From JAAUQA01 sp036351435 (GTDB lineage Bacteria > Pseudomonadota > Gammaproteobacteria > Competibacterales > Competibacteraceae), in assembly GCA_036351435.1 (NCBI GenBank), contig JAZBPA010000336.1:1-8464 (forward strand): DNA of 8,464 bases, written 5' to 3'. The notes beneath the pieces are model-generated. The model worked only from the letters and a program-made list of their open reading frames with translations, made no database searches and was not told the origin of the DNA. Positions 1 through 5,833 of the stretch are shown here, one piece after another. Both the position numbers and the translations under genes were made by a program. How positions within the stretch are numbered: the first letter of the stretch is position 1; each line of letters begins with the position of its first letter.

Positions 1-1
1 G

Positions 2-85
2 ATCTATGACGATTCCCAGACCAATGTTGCTGCGTTGACTGACGCAACCACCAACGCCGGTTTTCCTTCAAGCTTGGCTGAATGA
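2..85 (+). CDS. merP: MerP, periplasmic mercury-binding protein, 3' end (partial)
   Basis: This is the last 27 codons of a gene that enters from the left edge. The reading frame gives a fragment with YDDSQTNVAALTDATTNAGF and ends SSLAE. This matches the C-terminal ferredoxin-like beta-alpha-beta end of MerP, where family members carry a V-T-[YF]-DD...LT-x-AT-x-AGYPS pattern. MerP is the small periplasmic protein that binds Hg(II) through a GMTCxxC motif and hands it to the inner-membrane importer MerT. That motif lies outside the window. A general heavy-metal-associated domain protein is possible, but the sequence and the following GDCCVxC gene favour a mer operon. Confidence 0.8.
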   Translation: MYDDSQTNVAALTDATTNAGFPSSLAE

Positions 86-89
86 CAGC

Positions 90-314
90 ATGATTGAGTT
101 GCAATCAACACTGACGTGTCCCGAATGTGGGTACGAAAAGACTGAACAGATGCCCACCGATGCTTGCCAGTATTTCTACGACTGCGAGGGTTGTGGTGTT
201 TTGCTGAAACCCAAGCAAGGCGATTGCTGTGTGTTTTGTTCTTATGGCACGGTTGCTTGTCCACCCATTCAAGAAGCTCAGATTACCGGTGAACCCGCGT
301 CATGCTGTACGTGA
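90..314 (+). CDS. GDCCVxC-domain cysteine-rich protein, mer-associated
   Basis: A 74-residue cytosolic-looking protein with 11 cysteines and no signal peptide or membrane segment. It begins with a CPEC pair (C10, C13), continues with C26, C32 and C35 (CEGC), and carries the family signature GDCCVFCSYG at residues 44-53, then C57 and a C-terminal CC (72-73). The CPEC/CEGC pairs suggest a zinc-ribbon-like fold. The GDCCVFC loop is the hallmark of the 'GDCCVxC domain-containing (seleno)protein' family, in which some members have selenocysteine at a signature cysteine. The gene starts 4 bases after merP stops, without a clear ribosome site, so it is probably translationally coupled. A role in thiol binding or transfer of Hg(II) or another soft metal is inference; no function is established from the sequence. 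Confidence 0.85.
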   Translation: MIELQSTLTCPECGYEKTEQMPTDACQYFYDCEGCGVLLKPKQGDCCVFCSYGTVACPPIQEAQITGEPASCCT

Positions 315-338
315 TATGCGGGATGAACAAGGCTGGAG

Positions 339-962
339 TTATTTTAAATTCACCTTCGGTTCGTGACTGTTAGCACTCAAAACCTTATTCACCGCGCCGA
401 TACTGACACCGGCCTTTGTAGCAACCTGCCGGATGCTCAAGCCCTGATATCTAAGTGCCCTGATTTTTTCCTTAGTAGCAGTCGATAGGGCAGGGCGGCC
501 TATAACTTTGCCTTGTGCTCTGGCGCGGGCGAGTCCGGCCTTGGTGCGCTCGGAAATCCGCGCCCGTTCCAGCTTGGCACTGGTCGCCAATATCGCAATC
601 ACTACATCGCCGAATACTCCGGCGCTGTCGATATATTGCTCAGTGTAGGATTTGAATTTAACCCCGGCATTGTTCAGGCGTTCCAAATGCCGGAAAGTCG
701 GCAAGGTGCCTTCGCGGCGGAACCGATCAAGCGCCCAAAATAATACTAGATCAAATTTCCGCTTGTTGGCATCCTCGAACATCTGCTGAAACCGGGAGCG
801 TTTTTCGGTACCGCCGCTTTGCTCGTCGATGTATTCAGCGAAGATCGGCCAGCCTTGTTTTTCACAATAGCCGCGCAACTCGGCCATTTGGTTTAAGGCG
901 TCCTGATCGTCTTTTGAGACCCGCGCATAAATTGCGACGGTTTGAATGGTTGGACTGTTCAT
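339..962 (-). CDS. Serine recombinase (resolvase/invertase family)
   Basis: A 207-residue small serine recombinase. The catalytic domain (about residues 6-140) shows YARVS with nucleophile Ser16 and Arg14, R57 in KRSRFQQM, the LDRFRR motif (D79, R80) and the E-helix signature LERARISERT (131-140) that precedes the DNA-binding region. The C-terminus (165-196) is a Hin-type helix-turn-helix, GLSIRQVATKAGVSIGAVNK. Length and layout fit Tn3-type resolvases and Pin/Hin invertases. It catalyses site-specific strand exchange through a 5'-phosphoserine link. It converges on the mer-linked genes with only 24 bases between the stop codons. Its ATG lies inside a perfect inverted repeat (956-983), so the protein probably represses its own gene. 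Whether it resolves cointegrates or inverts a segment cannot be decided here, because no partner transposase is visible. Confidence 0.93.
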   Translation of the reverse strand: MNSPTIQTVAIYARVSKDDQDALNQMAELRGYCEKQGWPIFAEYIDEQSGGTEKRSRFQQMFEDANKRKFDLVLFWALDRFRREGTLPTFRHLERLNNAGVKFKSYTEQYIDSAGVFGDVVIAILATSAKLERARISERTKAGLARARAQGKVIGRPALSTATKEKIRALRYQGLSIRQVATKAGVSIGAVNKVLSANSHEPKVNLK

Positions 963-983
963 AAAACGCTCGGTTTATGAACA
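956..983. repeat. Perfect inverted repeat, likely recombinase crossover/operator site
   Basis: The arms TGTTCATAAA (956-965) and TTTATGAACA (974-983) are perfect reverse complements separated by 8 bases. The total of 28 bp is the usual size of a serine-recombinase dimer site such as res site I. The left arm covers the recombinase start codon (960-962). Binding here could serve both recombination and autorepression. The site assignment is inference from size, symmetry and position. Confidence 0.6.
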
Positions 984-1046
984 CCCTAGCACAGCCTTTC
1001 CAAACCGCAATAAATCAATGCGTTAGGGCAGGGGATTTTAGCACCC

Positions 1047-1147
1047 TTTTATGAACACTCCTGATAAGGCGCTATTCCGCAAGATGAGACGCATAATCTT
1101 GAATTTTCGACCTAGATAGGGCCATTTTTCAAAGGCACAGTGAACAC
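1047..1147. promoter_or_regulatory. Additional half-sites of a possible res region; intergenic 963-1284
   Basis: The half-site TTTATGAACAC seen at 974-984 recurs at 1048-1058, and a shorter TGAACAC recurs at 1141-1147. All three point the same way, upstream of the recombinase. This resembles accessory subsites of a res region, but the spacings (about 74 and 89 bases) are wider than in the classic Tn3/gamma-delta layout, so the match is loose. The rest of the 322-base interval up to the first lipoprotein start holds no convincing gene. AT-rich boxes such as TACAAT (1162-1167) and TATAAA (1181-1186) could be -10 elements for the lipoprotein gene, but I see no good -35 partner. Confidence 0.35.
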
Positions 1148-1284
1148 TGCACAAGCGATGCTACAATTATTCAGTATGGTTATAAATGCCTAGCGCCTTT
1201 TGATTTAATAGGAAAGCAGACCTCTGGACAAGGTGCTAGCTAAGATTGAAAAGACCAGATATTTTATGGTTCAGGGATTTATGT

Positions 1285-1920
1285 ATGAAAAATTGGTGTG
1301 TGATACTTTTTTTTTCGATTTTCTTAATAGGATGTAGTGATCCATTTAAGGAGGAAATACTTATTGAAATAGAATCCATAAAATCCGAAGCAGAAAGACT
1401 TCAGGAAATGTATCGTAGTGATACAAGTCGCAAATCACGTCATAGACTTCTTGTTGAATATAGAGACCTAGCTGCGCGAATTATTGCGGCGGAAGAATCC
1501 ATATCTTCAAAATATGAGGGAAAAGAAAAATCAGAATTGTGGCACCCTATTTTTATGTTAAAAAATCAGAATAGTGTTGTCTCTAATTTACAATCTGTGG
1601 AGAGCTTTGAAGCCGATAAAATTAAAAAGGCATGTTTCAAAAAATGTAAAAAAGATTACCAGCCTTGCTGGGAAAAATGCGGTTGCAAAGGTAACGTTAG
1701 CACTACACACATAAGATGGAAAACTCACACCTACTATGGATCAGGGCATCCATTGAGCGGCATATCACTAAACGAGTATCCCGATATTTGTCGTGGAGAA
1801 GCCGCAAGGAAATGCAGAAGTAAAAACTGTTTGCTGTTCCATGAATATGAAAAATGCCATATTAGTTGTGTTAGACAATCGGGAGAAGAAGCTCGAGTGT
1901 TTTCGTACCGACTCCAATAG
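1285..1920 (+). CDS. Cysteine-rich lipoprotein, unrecognised family
   Basis: I take ATG 1285 as the start, although the frame is open from 1246. It is preceded by AGGGA (1273-1277), and only this start puts a proper lipoprotein signal at the N-terminus: MKN, a hydrophobic stretch, then lipobox LIGC with Cys17. The mature protein would be anchored to a membrane. Residues 20-75 are charged and probably helical or coiled-coil. The C-terminal half has ten further cysteines (C117, 121, 128, 132, 134, 169, 177, 182, 191, 195), including three CX3C pairs: CFKKC, CWEKC and CHISC. Ten cysteines in an exported protein suggest disulfides or metal binding. The gene is visibly more AT-rich than its neighbours, which suggests transfer. 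I do not recognise a family, and no function is offered. It probably belongs with the lipoprotein gene 104 bases downstream. Confidence 0.75.
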   Translation: MKNWCVILFFSIFLIGCSDPFKEEILIEIESIKSEAERLQEMYRSDTSRKSRHRLLVEYRDLAARIIAAEESISSKYEGKEKSELWHPIFMLKNQNSVVSNLQSVESFEADKIKKACFKKCKKDYQPCWEKCGCKGNVSTTHIRWKTHTYYGSGHPLSGISLNEYPDICRGEAARKCRSKNCLLFHEYEKCHISCVRQSGEEARVFSYRLQ

Positions 1921-2024
1921 GAAGGATATATCTAACAAGAGGATAAATCCCCTCACTATCTAATAACCAAAGTATCGCCGATGATGTCAAGGAACTCAAG
2001 TGTCATCTTAAAAGAAGATGTATT

Positions 2025-2747
2025 ATGCAAATAATATTATTAACTCTGGCTACAATACTTTTGATAGCATGCTCTTCAAATCAAGACGAGATGGCTACGC
2101 TATTAAAAAATGCAGCGGCCAGATCAATGAGTGAAAAATGTAAAAATGGAGTCGTTGACAAAGATAGTCCACCTCATGATTTGCTAATTATTTTTGATCT
2201 ACAAACAAGCATGTTGCATGATGCCAATCATAGCATCTCTAATTCACTTCGCGCCTCATCTCCAGATCAAAAGTTTACTGTTGCCTTTTTAGATTGGAAT
2301 GCAGAAATAAAACATTATGGATTAACCAAAAAAGGTAGCATTAAAATGTATCATAAAAATTATGGCATTTGTTTGGTTAACTTTCCAGAGCGAGAAATCA
2401 TTCATCAAAATTCTTTTGATATAGAAATACCTCCAGAAAAAGTAATAATGGAAACGAAAACCCTCAAAAGCAAGGATCGAGTTTTAGACGTGGATATCAG
2501 CTTTAAAGGAGTTACCGAATGTCTTAAGGACCCAGAATGTATGCCAAGGGGGACAGAGGATCGACTGGCTGCATATATCCAGCGTACACTCCAAATGTTA
2601 CGACTGGACAATCTGCATGGTGTTCATGGACAAGCGGAAAAGCAGTTTTTGCGTTCCAAGGAGTTTTTCATACAGCAACTTCAAAAAAATTGTGATCGTG
2701 GCGACAAAGGGGCTTGCCGCTCCTTGGAAGCAAGGAAATCCAAATAA
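2025..2747 (+). CDS. Lipoprotein with Sel1-like C-terminal tail, unrecognised family
   Basis: A 240-residue predicted lipoprotein. The start ATG is preceded by AAGAAG (2012-2017) at good spacing. A 12-residue hydrophobic stretch leads to lipobox LIAC with Cys16, followed by SSNQDE. With Ser at +2, outer-membrane sorting is the usual expectation in enterobacteria. The mature part has C39, C116, C166, C172, C223 and C231. A hydrophobic strand LLIIFDLQTS (53-62) and the TVAFLDWNAE region (85-94) suggest an alpha/beta or beta-sandwich core, but I recognise no domain. The last 20 residues, KNCDRGDKGACRSLE, look like the cysteine-paired turn of a Sel1/Hcp-type repeat (C-D-x-G-D-x-x-A-C-x-x-L). Like the preceding gene it is AT-rich, and the two are likely a cargo pair. 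Function unknown. Confidence 0.75.
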   Translation: MQIILLTLATILLIACSSNQDEMATLLKNAAARSMSEKCKNGVVDKDSPPHDLLIIFDLQTSMLHDANHSISNSLRASSPDQKFTVAFLDWNAEIKHYGLTKKGSIKMYHKNYGICLVNFPEREIIHQNSFDIEIPPEKVIMETKTLKSKDRVLDVDISFKGVTECLKDPECMPRGTEDRLAAYIQRTLQMLRLDNLHGVHGQAEKQFLRSKEFFIQQLQKNCDRGDKGACRSLEARKSK

Positions 2748-2783
2748 ACCCGGTGATCAAACATTTTTATTCGGCCAATGACT

Positions 2784-2972
2784 CTAACTTAAAAAAAGTT
2801 TAGCACGCGTGAGTTCATGCCCGTCGGTCTCTGGACCTTGCGTCGGGAGCACCAGCCCGAAGGTGCGCACCTCGCCGCGCTCGTGCTGGAGGGCAGCGGC
2901 GATGAATGCCTCGCGCTCGGCTTCGGTGAGATATTTACGTTCGCCGGTAAAAGTGAACAGTTCGCTCGTCAT
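2784..2972 (-). pseudogene. Tyrosine-type site-specific integrase, N-terminal fragment
   Basis: ATG 2972 begins MTSELFTFTGERKYLTEAER, followed by EAFIAAALQHERGEVRTFGLVL. This is the typical opening of a short tyrosine recombinase, where 'KYLT-x-x-ER-x-x-F-x-x-A ... EVRTF' leads into the first helices of the catalytic domain, normally followed by a TGCRISEAL segment containing the first catalytic Arg. Here the similarity ends around 2850 and the frame runs on as unrelated residues to a stop at 2784. At 62 residues instead of roughly 180-300, and lacking the R-H-x-x-R-Y residues, it cannot be active. The break abuts the AT-rich lipoprotein segment, so it probably marks an insertion or deletion junction. 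Family assignment rests on about 40 residues. Confidence 0.6.
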
Positions 2973-2994
2973 CTGTGCGCTTTTACAGCGATTT

Positions 2995-3026
2995 GGGGCG
3001 GTTGGCAACCCGGCCAAAACCGCCCC
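2995..3026. repeat. Strong GC-rich hairpin upstream of the integrase fragment
   Basis: GGGGCGGTT (2995-3003) pairs perfectly with AACCGCCCC (3018-3026). The stem continues inward with GGC (3004-3006) against GCC (3013-3015) past a two-base AA bulge, leaving a 6-base loop. It lies between the stop of a gene remnant (3036) and the integrase start (2972). No T-tract follows on either strand, so a simple intrinsic terminator is not well supported. A terminator relic or a recombination-site structure are both possible. Confidence 0.5.
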
Positions 3027-3035
3027 GATCACGGA

Positions 3036-3244
3036 TCAATATTCAGTCGGTAAAAGCAAAACATTGTCCGTGAGCCACAACGTTATGCCTGTCGCGGGAA
3101 AGTCGGTATAGGTCAAATACTCACTGTAAACGGGATTGCCGTTGCCATCCTCAACGCTCAGCGTTGCGGTGCTGCCGTCGGTGACATTCAGCTTCCAGAC
3201 TTGGAACAGCTCGGCGTTGATTGCCTTGCGGTGCTGTAGAGGGT
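3036..3244 (-). pseudogene. C-terminal remnant of an unrecognised protein
   Basis: On the minus strand an open frame runs from the edge of the 52-bp palindrome to a TGA at 3036-3038. It reads PLQHRKAINAELFQVWKLNV, then a short acidic stretch, GNPVYSEYLTYTDFPATG and a terminal ITLWLTDNVLLLPTEY. The alternating hydrophobic/polar composition with Gly/Asp turns looks like a real beta-rich C-terminal domain rather than a chance frame. Going upstream, the frame meets a TGA inside the palindrome and there is no start codon, so only the tail of the gene survives. I do not recognise the family; a surface or phage-type structural protein is conceivable but unsupported. Confidence 0.4.
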
Positions 3245-3296
3245 CGGCAACGATTCGAGCTCACGTTGAGCTCAACGTGAGCTCGAATCGTTGCCG
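3245..3296. repeat. 52-bp perfect palindrome with three evenly spaced GAGCTC sites
   Basis: Bases 3245-3270 are the exact reverse complement of 3271-3296, with no spacer and no mismatch. The first non-pairing bases are T3244 and T3297. Inside, GAGCTC occurs at 3257-3262, 3268-3273 and 3279-3284, that is, every 11 bases, joined by ACGTT and AACGT. It sits exactly between the truncated IS630-type transposase and the C-terminal remnant of another gene, both on the minus strand. It could extrude a cruciform. Possible origins are abutted inverted ends of an element, a fold-back repair product, or a dimer-of-dimers binding site. Confidence 0.9.
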
Positions 3297-3648
3297 TTGT
3301 CCTATTCCACACCCCGCAGCTGAAGCCGTTCGCCTGCGGGCCGTTCTTCACCCACCTTTTCACGTCCTGCTTTTGCTCCGGCGTCAACCTCGACTTGCAG
3401 CCTCGACCCCGATAGTGCTGGCCCCGCAACCACCTCAGCCCCTGCGCCAGAAAGCGTCTCAGCCAGTTCTCCACCGTCTTCACACTGACTCCTAACCGCT
3501 CGGCAATCACCGGCCACGGTTTCCCGTAATGAATCCACAACAGCCCCTGCGCCAGCTTGTACAGCCGCAAGTTATTCAACTCGTGCGCCCGAATCAGTTC
3601 CTGCTCAAGCGCCTTCACAATGCCTTTTGAGAACGACAGTGTTACCAT
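3297..3648 (-). pseudogene. IS630-type transposase, N-terminal part (truncated)
   Basis: ATG 3648, preceded by a GGGGG ribosome-site-like run (3656-3660), gives about 115 recognisable residues. A helix-turn-helix is clear at 31-65 (GKPWPVIAERLGVSVKTVEN, then WLRRFLAQG), followed by the R-G-R-G-x-K-S-R-L-T-P-EQ linker (80-92). The second winged-helix DNA-binding part then starts (WVKNGPQANGFSCGVWN). This is the N-terminal layout of IS630/Tc1-like transposases. The frame then enters the palindrome at 3296, and the DDE catalytic domain (about 200 further residues) is absent. The remaining frame to 3151 is a composite of palindrome and the neighbouring remnant. The element is therefore dead. No terminal inverted repeat or TA duplication could be placed with confidence in 3649-3786. 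Confidence 0.7.
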
Positions 3649-3744
3649 CAGTTTACCCCCGTTGAGGTGGTCGTGTTCGTTGGTGTGGCAACCTTGAACT
3701 CTACTAGCAACTGGGGGGGCTTTCTTCAAGCCGTTCGGAAACTA

Positions 3745-3757
3745 ATTTTCTGAAAAT
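3745..3757. repeat. Small AT-rich inverted repeat after the LysR gene
   Basis: ATTTTC and GAAAAT flank a single base. Read on the minus strand it lies about 30 bases past the end of the LysR gene and could be a weak hairpin. There is no T-run after it, so a terminator role is uncertain. The remainder of 3649-3786 shows nothing else recognisable. Confidence 0.2.
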
Positions 3758-3786
3758 CTATAGCAGAAGCAGAAAATGATTGAGAT

Positions 3787-4730
3787 CTAAGGGTGAATAT
3801 CTTCAGCGTTACATACCTGTTCCATTTCCCGATCCCAGTAGGGACTATCGGAGATGCGTTCGACCATAAATTCCACGAATGCTCGCACTTTAGGTAACAG
3901 ATACTGGCGTTGCGCGAAGACTAAATAGATCGACACCTCCAACGTTTGGTAACTGGTGAGGACACACGCAGCCTGCCTCGCTGGAGGTCCCGACCAACAA
4001 CAAAGGTAGGCATTCGTGCAATACCCGCTCCATTCAGCAACGCTTCGCGTAATGCCAAACTATTGTTCATCTGTATTGACCCTGAGACGGGTACCGCAAT
4101 CGGTTTCCCGTCCGGCGATCGAAAGTGCCACTCTAGCGCAGATTCCTGATATTGATAGGTGATGACATTATGCTGTCTGAGCTCCTCCGGAGTTCGGGGT
4201 CGGCCATGATGCTCAAGATATTCGGGTGAAGCTACGATAGCGTGGCGACAGGGTCCTATTCGTCGGGCAATCAGTGAGGAATCGGGTAACTCGGTGATGC
4301 GTACCGATACATCAAATCCACCCTCAATCACGTCGATCGTTCGATCATCGAGATTCATATCAATCGTCAACTCTGGATAACGGCTGACGAATGCTGGGAT
4401 AGCCGGTGCGATGTGTAACACGCCAAAAGACATCGGCGCATTGACACGTAAGGTGCCACGGGGCTTACGCTGAAGCCGTGAGACTTCGGCTTCCGCCGCT
4501 TCGAGTTCTTGCAGACCGCGCTGACTCCGTTCATAAAAAACCCTGCCGACCTCGGTAAGGCTCAAACGGCGCGTTGTGCGATTCAATAGCCTTGCCCCTA
4601 GACGGTGTTCGAGCCGAGTCACGTATTTGCTAACCACCGATTTCGACAACGAAAGCCGCTCTGCGGCAGCCGTAAAACTCCCACTGTCGACGACCTGCGC
4701 AAAGACCACGATATCAGTCAGCGAATCCAT
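3787..4730 (-). pseudogene. LysR-family regulator with an apparent C-terminal frameshift
   Basis: ATG 4730 follows GCAGG and starts MDSLTDIVVFAQVVDSGSFT, the classic LysR winged helix-turn-helix (residues 1-60: SFTAAAERLSLSKSVVSKYV, then TRLEHRLGARLLNRTTRRLS). The linker and periplasmic-binding-like effector domain follow (GTLRVNAPMSFG, DVSVRITELPDSSLIARRIG). The frame breaks after GRDLQRGRLRV near 3955-3965 and stops at 3921. The expected ending continues in another minus frame as VLTSYQTLEVSIYLVFAQRQ, then YLLPKVRAFVEFMVERISDS, to a TAG at 3787-3789. The two frames together give about 313 residues, a normal LysR length, so a net one-base loss (or two-base gain) is the simplest reading. The first 269 codons are intact, so partial function or a sequencing error cannot be excluded. 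It is divergent from the DMT exporter and probably its regulator; the effector is unknown. Confidence 0.85.
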
Positions 4731-4861
4731 ACCTGCAAAGCATTATTCAATATTCATAAACAATCTTATTCCATCTGCCCCGATTATTAAATTCATAAGA
4801 CCCAGTATCGTAAGGATCACGACAGACAACGGTCGATGATATCGACAAAGAGGATCAAGCA
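4731..4861. promoter_or_regulatory. Divergent LysR / exporter control region
   Basis: The 131-base AT-rich gap between the divergent LysR and exporter starts is where a LysR protein normally binds both its own and its target promoter. Visible structures are the direct repeat ATTCATAA at 4752-4759 and 4791-4798, and a 15-bp palindrome GTCGAT-GAT-ATCGAC (4832-4846) just upstream of the exporter's AGAGGA ribosome site. Either could be an operator. I cannot place -35/-10 boxes with confidence. Confidence 0.5.
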
Positions 4862-5815
4862 ATGAGAAGCATGACAAGCACACTATCGGCTCACGTTGAA
4901 CAGCCGACGCGCCAGCATCAATGGACAGTAGCGTTAGCGGCATTGCTAGCGGCTGGACTACTACTTGCTATCTCAACCAATCTCGCGAAAGTCGCGCATG
5001 GGATCGGCGTCACACCATTGGCTTATTTAACGTGGTCTTTAGCAGGCGCCACCTTGCTATTGATGGTAATTGCCTATTTCCGGGGTCAGACCACCAAGTT
5101 GAACCGGCGCTTGGCCGAATACTTCATCATTTCAGGATTACTTAGCGTCGCCGGTTCCAATCTCATTTTCTTTAATGCCGTGGTCCATCTGGGTGTTAGC
5201 TTCGTGGCGCTGATGCTTGCACTGCCACCGTTACTGACCTATGTCGGCGCACTGATGTTGCGGATGGAAACGTTTTGCTGGTGGCGAGCAACCGGTGTTG
5301 GCCTGGCGCTCGTTGGGACTACCTTATTAGTGGTCCAGAAGTGGGCTGCGCCCAATACCGACCCCGTTTGGATAGCCATAACACTGATTGGACCTGTGTT
5401 GATTTCTGCAGGTAATCTTTACCGTACCCGACGCTGGCCACCGGGTGCAACTGCAGAATCCTTAGCCCCTGGCATGCTGATGGGTGCACTTTTCATTCTT
5501 ATATTGTTTGCCCTGGTGCCCGGTTGGTCCCTCACCATCCCCACGGAAAGCATTTACGCTGGGCCGTTGATCGTAATCCAGGCGGTGGTATTCGCCGGGC
5601 AGTTTTTGTTGCTGTTCGTACTCCAGAAAACAGGAGGGCCGGTGTTTCTGAGCTTGATGGGTGGCGTTAGTGCGCTATTCGGCGTACCCATTGCGATGCG
5701 CTTACTGGCCGAGCCTGCGCTACCTGCCATCCTACCTGCTGCTACGCTGGTCGCGGCAGGCATCGTCTGCATGGTGCTCGGTATGACCGCATGCCAGCGA
5801 CGAGTAACCCATTAA
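4862..5815 (+). CDS. EamA/DMT-superfamily inner-membrane transporter
   Basis: A 317-residue membrane protein with about ten hydrophobic segments arranged as two EamA-type repeats (roughly residues 22-150 and 165-312). The first starts VALAALLAAGLLLAISTNLA and includes the NLIFFNAVVHLGVSFVALML region; the second ends in VAAGIVCMVLGM. This is the architecture of drug/metabolite exporters such as RhtA/YdcZ-like proteins; length is normal. The start ATG is preceded by AGAGGA (4849-4854). Its gene is divergent from a LysR regulator and 18 bases ahead of a VOC protein. The three together suggest an inducible export or detoxification module for a small metabolite. The substrate cannot be read from the sequence. 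Confidence 0.88.
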   Translation: MRSMTSTLSAHVEQPTRQHQWTVALAALLAAGLLLAISTNLAKVAHGIGVTPLAYLTWSLAGATLLLMVIAYFRGQTTKLNRRLAEYFIISGLLSVAGSNLIFFNAVVHLGVSFVALMLALPPLLTYVGALMLRMETFCWWRATGVGLALVGTTLLVVQKWAAPNTDPVWIAITLIGPVLISAGNLYRTRRWPPGATAESLAPGMLMGALFILILFALVPGWSLTIPTESIYAGPLIVIQAVVFAGQFLLLFVLQKTGGPVFLSLMGGVSALFGVPIAMRLLAEPALPAILPAATLVAAGIVCMVLGMTACQRRVTH

Positions 5816-5833
5816 CCCTGCACGGTAATCGCT

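Noticed and set aside
4..264. Minus-strand open frame opposite merP and the GDCCVxC gene
   Set aside because: It lies opposite two well-supported genes and its composition is not protein-like.
1246..1284. Upstream start for the first lipoprotein
   Set aside because: It would put 13 charged or polar residues before the signal peptide and lacks a ribosome site; ATG 1285 has AGGGA and gives a proper lipobox.
2784..3032. Longer integrase start at 3032
   Set aside because: The extra 20 residues come from the GC-rich hairpin and do not resemble integrase N-termini; ATG 2972 gives the family's usual opening.
3151..3729. A single 192-residue transposase gene
   Set aside because: The frame only looks continuous; it runs from IS630-type sequence through the palindrome into a wrong frame of another remnant.
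4885..4898. TCACGTTGA in the exporter gene as a second copy of the palindrome arm
   Set aside because: Only nine bases match, inside a coding region, with no surrounding symmetry; best taken as chance.
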